From the NCBI RefSeq assembly GCF_017355835.1, contig NZ_JAFEWF010000008.1, positions 124,001 through 188,000 of the forward strand: DNA of 64,000 bases, written 5' to 3'. Below the pieces are notes generated by a model. The model saw only the letters and a program-made list of their open reading frames with translations. It ran no database searches and had not been told where the DNA came from. How positions within the stretch are numbered: position 1 is the first letter of the stretch; every line of letters starts with the position of its first letter. The position numbers and the translations under genes are program-made. This stretch comes from Desertivirga brevis (lineage in GTDB: Bacteria; Bacteroidota; Bacteroidia; Sphingobacteriales; Sphingobacteriaceae). Of the stretch, positions 63,990 through 64,000 are shown piece after piece.

Positions 63990-64000
63990 ATGAAACTAAA
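63990..64000 (+). CDS. Start of a further gene cut by the window edge
   Basis: An ATG at 63990 followed by AAA CTA AA (Met-Lys-Leu-...) looks like the beginning of an exported protein, but only three codons are visible. The gene cannot be identified. Confidence 0.3.

Overview
The window looks like chromosome of a Bacteroidetes bacterium, most likely Sphingobacteriaceae (Pedobacter-like). The reasons are a SusC/SusD pair with an ECF sigma/FecR module, four GH92 mannosidases, an S46 dipeptidyl-peptidase, a PruA/proline dehydrogenase pair, moderate GC, and several promoters with the Bacteroidetes -7 element TAnnTTTG. No rRNA, tRNA, CRISPR array or complete insertion sequence was found.

Left part (1-31.8 kb): amino-acid and peptide catabolism. 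A tight operon carries a 5'-truncated threonine dehydrogenase, gcvP, gcvH, gcvT, serine dehydratase and kbl, linking threonine, glycine and serine breakdown. It is followed by Xaa-Pro aminopeptidase and dipeptidyl-peptidase IV, an AraC regulator, divergent pruA and proline dehydrogenase, an M16 protease, a cysteine-synthase-family enzyme, a split DsbD system, another AraC regulator, a DMT-type efflux protein, a POT peptide symporter, a DPP7-type S46 peptidase and alanine dehydrogenase. Together these can split peptides, import di- and tripeptides and feed Thr, Gly, Ser, Pro and Ala into central metabolism. A decayed, almost gene-free stretch (about 19.2-21.0 kb) contains a broken Rpn/PD-(D/E)XK nuclease relative.

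Middle (31.9-40.4 kb): two transcription units, an F420-type NADP reductase with a DoxX protein, and an Omp85-type barrel protein with an HD-domain/Pycsar-type membrane protein. They share a nearly identical upstream element: an FNR-like palindrome TTGAY-TTTT-RTCAA at exactly the same distance from a TAnnTTTG promoter. An orphan OmpR-type response regulator and the first GH92 gene lie between them.

Carbohydrate locus (34.3-51.2 kb): four GH92 alpha-mannosidases, a GH43-type enzyme, a basic-secretory-protein metalloprotease and a secreted esterase-like hydrolase, bounded by the response regulator on the left and a histidine kinase on the right (51.5-53.0 kb). GH92 genes 1 and 2 share a promoter element, TTAACA-N16-TTAACA-N21-TAnnTTTA, a likely response-regulator box. 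GH92 gene 2 has Gln in place of the usual catalytic-acid Glu, suggesting a mannosyl-phosphodiesterase role. The locus has no SusC/SusD pair of its own.

Right end (53.3-63.9 kb): ECF sigma factor, FecR anti-sigma factor, STN-domain SusC, SusD, DUF4843 lipoprotein, PKD-like lipoprotein and TlpA-type thioredoxin protein. This is a self-regulated nutrient-uptake operon, followed by a terminator, an (AC)10 tract and the first codons of another gene.
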